Source: JAXGXJ01 sp050943595
GTDB taxonomy: Bacteria > Actinomycetota > Thermoleophilia > RBG-16-64-13
Reading direction: 5' to 3'
Length of the DNA: 64,000 nt
Assembly (NCBI GenBank): GCA_050943595.1
Contig: JBMNPM010000004.1
Coordinates: 62,001-126,000 of the forward strand
Shown: in pieces, positions 61,511 through 64,000 of the stretch
Layout of the letters: the number at the start of each line of letters is the position of its first letter
Numbering within the stretch: the stretch's first letter is position 1
Translations under genes and position numbers: made by a program
The notes under the pieces: generated by a model
Database searches by the model: none
Told to the model about the DNA's origin: nothing
Seen by the model: only the letters and a program-made list of their open reading frames with translations

Positions 61511-61591
61511 GCACTCACGAGGAATTGCTGACCAAGCTGGATGTGGTCCACTGGAGTTCCAATCCGCTGGGATACCTGCATCACGTGTTAG

Positions 61592-61616
61592 AAGAGTGGG
61601 TGGTGGCACTCTTTTT
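61592..61616 (+). terminator. Rho-independent terminator after the I-E array
   Basis: AAGAGTG (61592-61598), an 8-base loop, CACTCTT (61607-61613) and a run of five T to 61616. It lies 82 bases after the last repeat and would end the pre-crRNA. Confidence 0.7.
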
Positions 61617-61669
61617 GTTGCGGGGAGCTTTGCGTTGAAATCGATGCCTGATGAGCGAATAGAACGAGA

Positions 61670-62224
61670 ATGAGCTCCTGGTACTTGATGGGTATAGCCA
61701 TCGGTTTGGCCATGGATGCCTTTGCAGTGGCCCTGGCCTCATGTTGCCGGTTCAGCTATGTGAATGCCGGCCACGTCGCGCGCCTGGCTCTTTCCTTCGG
61801 CTTTTTCCAATTCTTTATGACTGTGCTTGGATGGCTGGCAGGCCGGGGATTATCACGTTGGGTCATCGCCATTGATCACTGGATTGCCTTCATCCTCCTC
61901 GGGGCGATTGGGGTAAAGATGCTGTGGGAATCGTTCAGGCCCCCCGAAGGAACAGCCCAGGACCCGACACGCGGCTGGGCGTTGCTGACACTTGCCGTTG
62001 CGACCAGCATCGACGCGCTCGCCGTGGGGCTCAGCTTTGCCTTCCTCAGCGTGTCCATCTGGGGGCCGAGCATCATCATCGGCGTCGTCGCGGCTATCAT
62101 CAGTGCTATCGGCGCTATTTTCGGCTCTCAGCTGGGCAGACGGTTCGGTGTTTGGGCGGAACGGTTTGGCGGGGTGGTGCTGATCGGCATCGGAGTTAAG
62201 ATCCTCATCAGTCATCTGTCGTGA
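61670..62224 (+). CDS. mntP: Manganese efflux pump MntP
   Basis: 184 residues with six hydrophobic segments and the paired motifs GIAIGLAMDAFAVALA and AVATSIDALAVGLSFAFL, whose Asp residues are the conserved metal site of MntP (YebN). It exports Mn2+. The ATG is at 61670; no strong ribosome binding site and no recognisable yybP-ykoY riboswitch upstream. It overlaps the convergent response regulator by 17 bases. Confidence 0.93.
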   Translation: MSSWYLMGIAIGLAMDAFAVALASCCRFSYVNAGHVARLALSFGFFQFFMTVLGWLAGRGLSRWVIAIDHWIAFILLGAIGVKMLWESFRPPEGTAQDPTRGWALLTLAVATSIDALAVGLSFAFLSVSIWGPSIIIGVVAAIISAIGAIFGSQLGRRFGVWAERFGGVVLIGIGVKILISHLS

Positions 62225-62930
62225 CTCGAGCCAGTCGATAACCGACCCCTCGCACCACATGAACGGTCACCTCGGCCTGGATCTCTCGTAGCTTGTTTCG
62301 CAGTCTTCGCATGTGTACCTCGAGTGTGCGCGAGGATGATAGATAGCGGTGATGCCACACGCGTTCGGTGATCTCCTCTCGTGTGAAGAGATGTCCGGGT
62401 TGAGACAACATCAGGGTCAGGAGATCGTGTTCCTTGGGGGTGAGGGCGATCTCTCCTGTGCTGGTCCGCATAGAACGGGTGTCGTCATCGACGACCAAGT
62501 CGCCCAATTGGAGTGTCGCCTCGGTCCGTGCTGGTGCACCGGAGGCTTCATGCTGAGATGCACGGCGCAGACTCGCCGCTACTCGTGCCAGCAGCACGTC
62601 CAAATCAAACGGCTTGGTGACGTAGTCGTCTGCGCCGATATCGAAACCTTCGAGAAGCGTATCTCGTCCGGTCTTGGCCGAGAGCATAATCACCGGAACC
62701 TGGGGCTTTGCCCGCAGGATCTCTCGACCGGCGCTCATGCCGTCTAGGCCGGGAAGCATGATGTCCATGAGGACTAGATCTACCGATTGGGAGAGGGCGG
62801 TATCAAGCCCTGCCCGGCCGGTGGATTCCTGAAGTACGTCATATCCGGCGTGCCGGAGATTGTAGGCCAAAAGGTCAGAGATGGTGGCGTCATCCTCCAC
62901 CAAGAGGATACATTTCTTGTCCTCACTCAC
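62208..62930 (-). CDS. OmpR/PhoB-family response regulator
   Basis: 240 residues. The receiver domain is ILLVEDDATISDLL with phospho-acceptor Asp56 in VLMDIMLPG, Ser in VIMLSAK and Lys in YVTKPFD. The winged-helix DNA-binding domain has ALTPKEHDLLTLML and SRTLEVHMRRLRNKL. No histidine kinase gene is next to it in the window. The start is GTG 62930. Confidence 0.93.
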   Translation of the reverse strand: MSEDKKCILLVEDDATISDLLAYNLRHAGYDVLQESTGRAGLDTALSQSVDLVLMDIMLPGLDGMSAGREILRAKPQVPVIMLSAKTGRDTLLEGFDIGADDYVTKPFDLDVLLARVAASLRRASQHEASGAPARTEATLQLGDLVVDDDTRSMRTSTGEIALTPKEHDLLTLMLSQPGHLFTREEITERVWHHRYLSSSRTLEVHMRRLRNKLREIQAEVTVHVVRGVGYRLARVTTDD

Positions 62931-63258
62931 TATCGGTTCTCGCTCTGGCCGGCTGACGGCATCGGCACCGCGATATAGCTTTTAACAGTGGTCTTCCCTC
63001 CCGATAGGCACGAGACCGCGGTGCCCACATCCTACCGAAGGTTGGTGACCCGAGGGTTAACTTTGCGGAACACAACGGCAAGTCTTACGTTACGTCGGCC
63101 TATGAAGAAGTCACCATCACCCGGGTGGGGTCCAGGGTTCGCCCGAGGTTCGTCATCGACCTCAGGGGCGAGGATGTGATATACACGCTGGCGATTTTAC
63201 GTTCACAGCGCCGGTCACTGCTCTGTCGGCTCTCGGCGGTGTGTGAAGGAGGACAGAT
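62931..63258. other. 328-base region between the response regulator and dapB-like gene
   Basis: On the plus strand the frame 63008-63262 is open and protein-like (SYVTSAYEEVTITRVGSRV), ending in TGA that overlaps the dapB ATG (ATGA). It has no ATG or TTG, and the only GTG is far inside, so it may be a truncated gene, a non-canonical start, or chance. Promoters of both flanking genes should lie here. AAGGAGG at 63246-63252 serves dapB. Confidence 0.4.
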
Positions 63259-64000
63259 ATGAAGATCGGACTCATGGGGTTCGGTAGGACGGGGCGGTCG
63301 GTCGCCCGGGTCTTGCTCGAGTCAAAAGAAGTGAATCTTCAGTGGGTCATGCGACGCTCGAGCATCCTCCAACATCGATCGGTTCCGGAATTCCTGGGTG
63401 TTGAATCCGATGAGCTGGGCTTCATCTACCGCATAGACGAGTTCACGGCGGACGAACTGCTCACAAGGCACCCTGTAGACTTTGTGATCGATTTCTCGTC
63501 GGAGAGCGGGCTCGATTACTACGGGGAAGCGGCTGTCAAACACGGCACCGGCATCGTCACTGCCGTCTCCCAGTATCCCCCCGAACAGATTGATGCTCTT
63601 CGCGCACTGGCGGCGCATATCCCAGTGATGCATTCGCCGAACATCACCGTGGGTATCAACTTTCTCATCGTCGCCGCAAAGATCTTGAAGAGGATTGCTC
63701 CCTATACCGATATCGAGATCATTGAAGAGCACTTCAAGCTGAAACAGGATGTATCGGGGACGGCCAAGCTCATCGCAAATACCCTTGACCTATCCAATGA
63801 GAGCATCAAGACCATCCGAGCGGGAGGGATAATAGGAGTTCACGAGATCCTTTTCGGTTTTCCCTTTCAGACGGTTCGCCTGCGCCACGAGTCTATATCG
63901 CGGGAGGCGTTCGGGAACGGCGCTCTGTTTGCCGCCAAGAACCTTGTGGGTAAGCCCGCGGGCCTATATAGGATGGAGGACCTGTTGATCCCGTATTTCC
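63259..64000 (+). CDS. dapB: Dihydrodipicolinate reductase-like protein (3' end beyond window)
   Basis: 247 codons visible from ATG 63259, with AAGGAGG upstream; no stop before the window end. KIGLMGFGRTGRSVARVLLE is the NAD(P)-binding loop, and DFVIDFSS and VTAVSQYPPEQ correspond to DapB segments. IEEHFKLKQDVSGTAKLIA is the active-site region: the His and Lys of H-H-x-x-K are kept, but the second His is Phe. DapB reduces dihydrodipicolinate in lysine and diaminopimelate synthesis. The change and overall divergence leave room for another reductase of this fold. Confidence 0.8.
   Translation, partial: MKIGLMGFGRTGRSVARVLLESKEVNLQWVMRRSSILQHRSVPEFLGVESDELGFIYRIDEFTADELLTRHPVDFVIDFSSESGLDYYGEAAVKHGTGIVTAVSQYPPEQIDALRALAAHIPVMHSPNITVGINFLIVAAKILKRIAPYTDIEIIEEHFKLKQDVSGTAKLIANTLDLSNESIKTIRAGGIIGVHEILFGFPFQTVRLRHESISREAFGNGALFAAKNLVGKPAGLYRMEDLLIPYF

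Noticed and set aside
60030..61609. Several minus-strand open frames through the I-E array with repeated GSPPRAWGQ, FTPTCVGTT and VHPHVRGDN
   Set aside because: These are translations of the CRISPR repeat in three frames, a well-known source of spurious proteins.
61511..61669. yybP-ykoY (Mn) riboswitch before mntP
   Set aside because: Looked for the conserved GGGGAG core and paired elements; only GGGGAG-like bases were present without the rest, and a terminator for the array lies in this space.
1..64000. tRNA, rRNA, transposase or integrase genes
   Set aside because: Intergenic regions were read for T-loop-like GTTCGA sequences and the proteins for transposase and recombinase motifs; none convincing was found by eye, though a dedicated scan was not possible.

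Overview
The window comes from a GC-rich bacterium. The best guess is a deep-branching, probably anaerobic or thermophilic, Actinomycetota. The clues are the GC content, an actinobacterial-type HVHH/FDEFA integral membrane protein (27756-28541), a type I-E repeat of the actinobacterial kind, SLH surface anchoring and tRNA-dependent asparagine synthesis genes. This assignment is inference; there is no rRNA or tRNA gene in the window to settle it.

Left end (1-13031): a type III-B (Cmr) CRISPR-Cas locus. It runs cmr2/cas10 (5' end cut by the window edge), cmr3, cmr4, cmr5, a fused cmr6-cmr1 gene, cas1, cas2, a leader, then a 15-repeat array of 37-nt repeats with one duplicated spacer. Beyond the array lie an SLH-domain exported protein gene, fossil copies of the same repeat, a broken CARF-RelE effector gene and, facing it, an intact CARF-HEPN effector with an extra C-terminal domain.

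Middle (13248-42329): mixed metabolism and envelope genes. These include an SDR, a CBM48 protein, a CoA-disulfide reductase-rhodanese, a DHA2 MFS pump, hisF, a ZIP transporter, an LDH2-type dehydrogenase, HAD phosphatases, a TetR unit, a cobalamin-binding radical SAM enzyme behind a perfect consensus promoter, a NhaD-like antiporter coupled to a GT2-HAD fusion, and an ABC-2 exporter. A polyphosphate cluster follows: ppk1, sixA-like, CYTH-CHAD and a convergent ppx/gppA.

Translation and amino-sugar block (42556-51410): an aspartyl-tRNA synthetase whose C-terminus looks like a fused GatC, then a GatA homologue that has lost every catalytic residue of the amidase signature, then GatB. Together they look like a tethered Asp-tRNA(Asn) amidotransferase without its glutaminase. 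Downstream are a left-handed beta-helix protein, glmM and a nagB-like gene.

Right end (51811-61616): a complete type I-E CRISPR-Cas locus (cas3, cse1, cse2, cas7e, cas5e, cas6e, cas1e, cas2e) with a 20-repeat array of 29-nt repeats and a terminator. It is followed by mntP, an OmpR-type response regulator and the start of a dapB-like gene that runs off the window.

The two CRISPR systems each have their own cas1-cas2. The points most worth following are the AspRS-GatC fusion with the pseudo-amidase GatA, the decayed CARF-RelE effector hidden by frameshifts, the Cmr6-Cmr1 fusion, and the extra domain on the CARF-HEPN protein.
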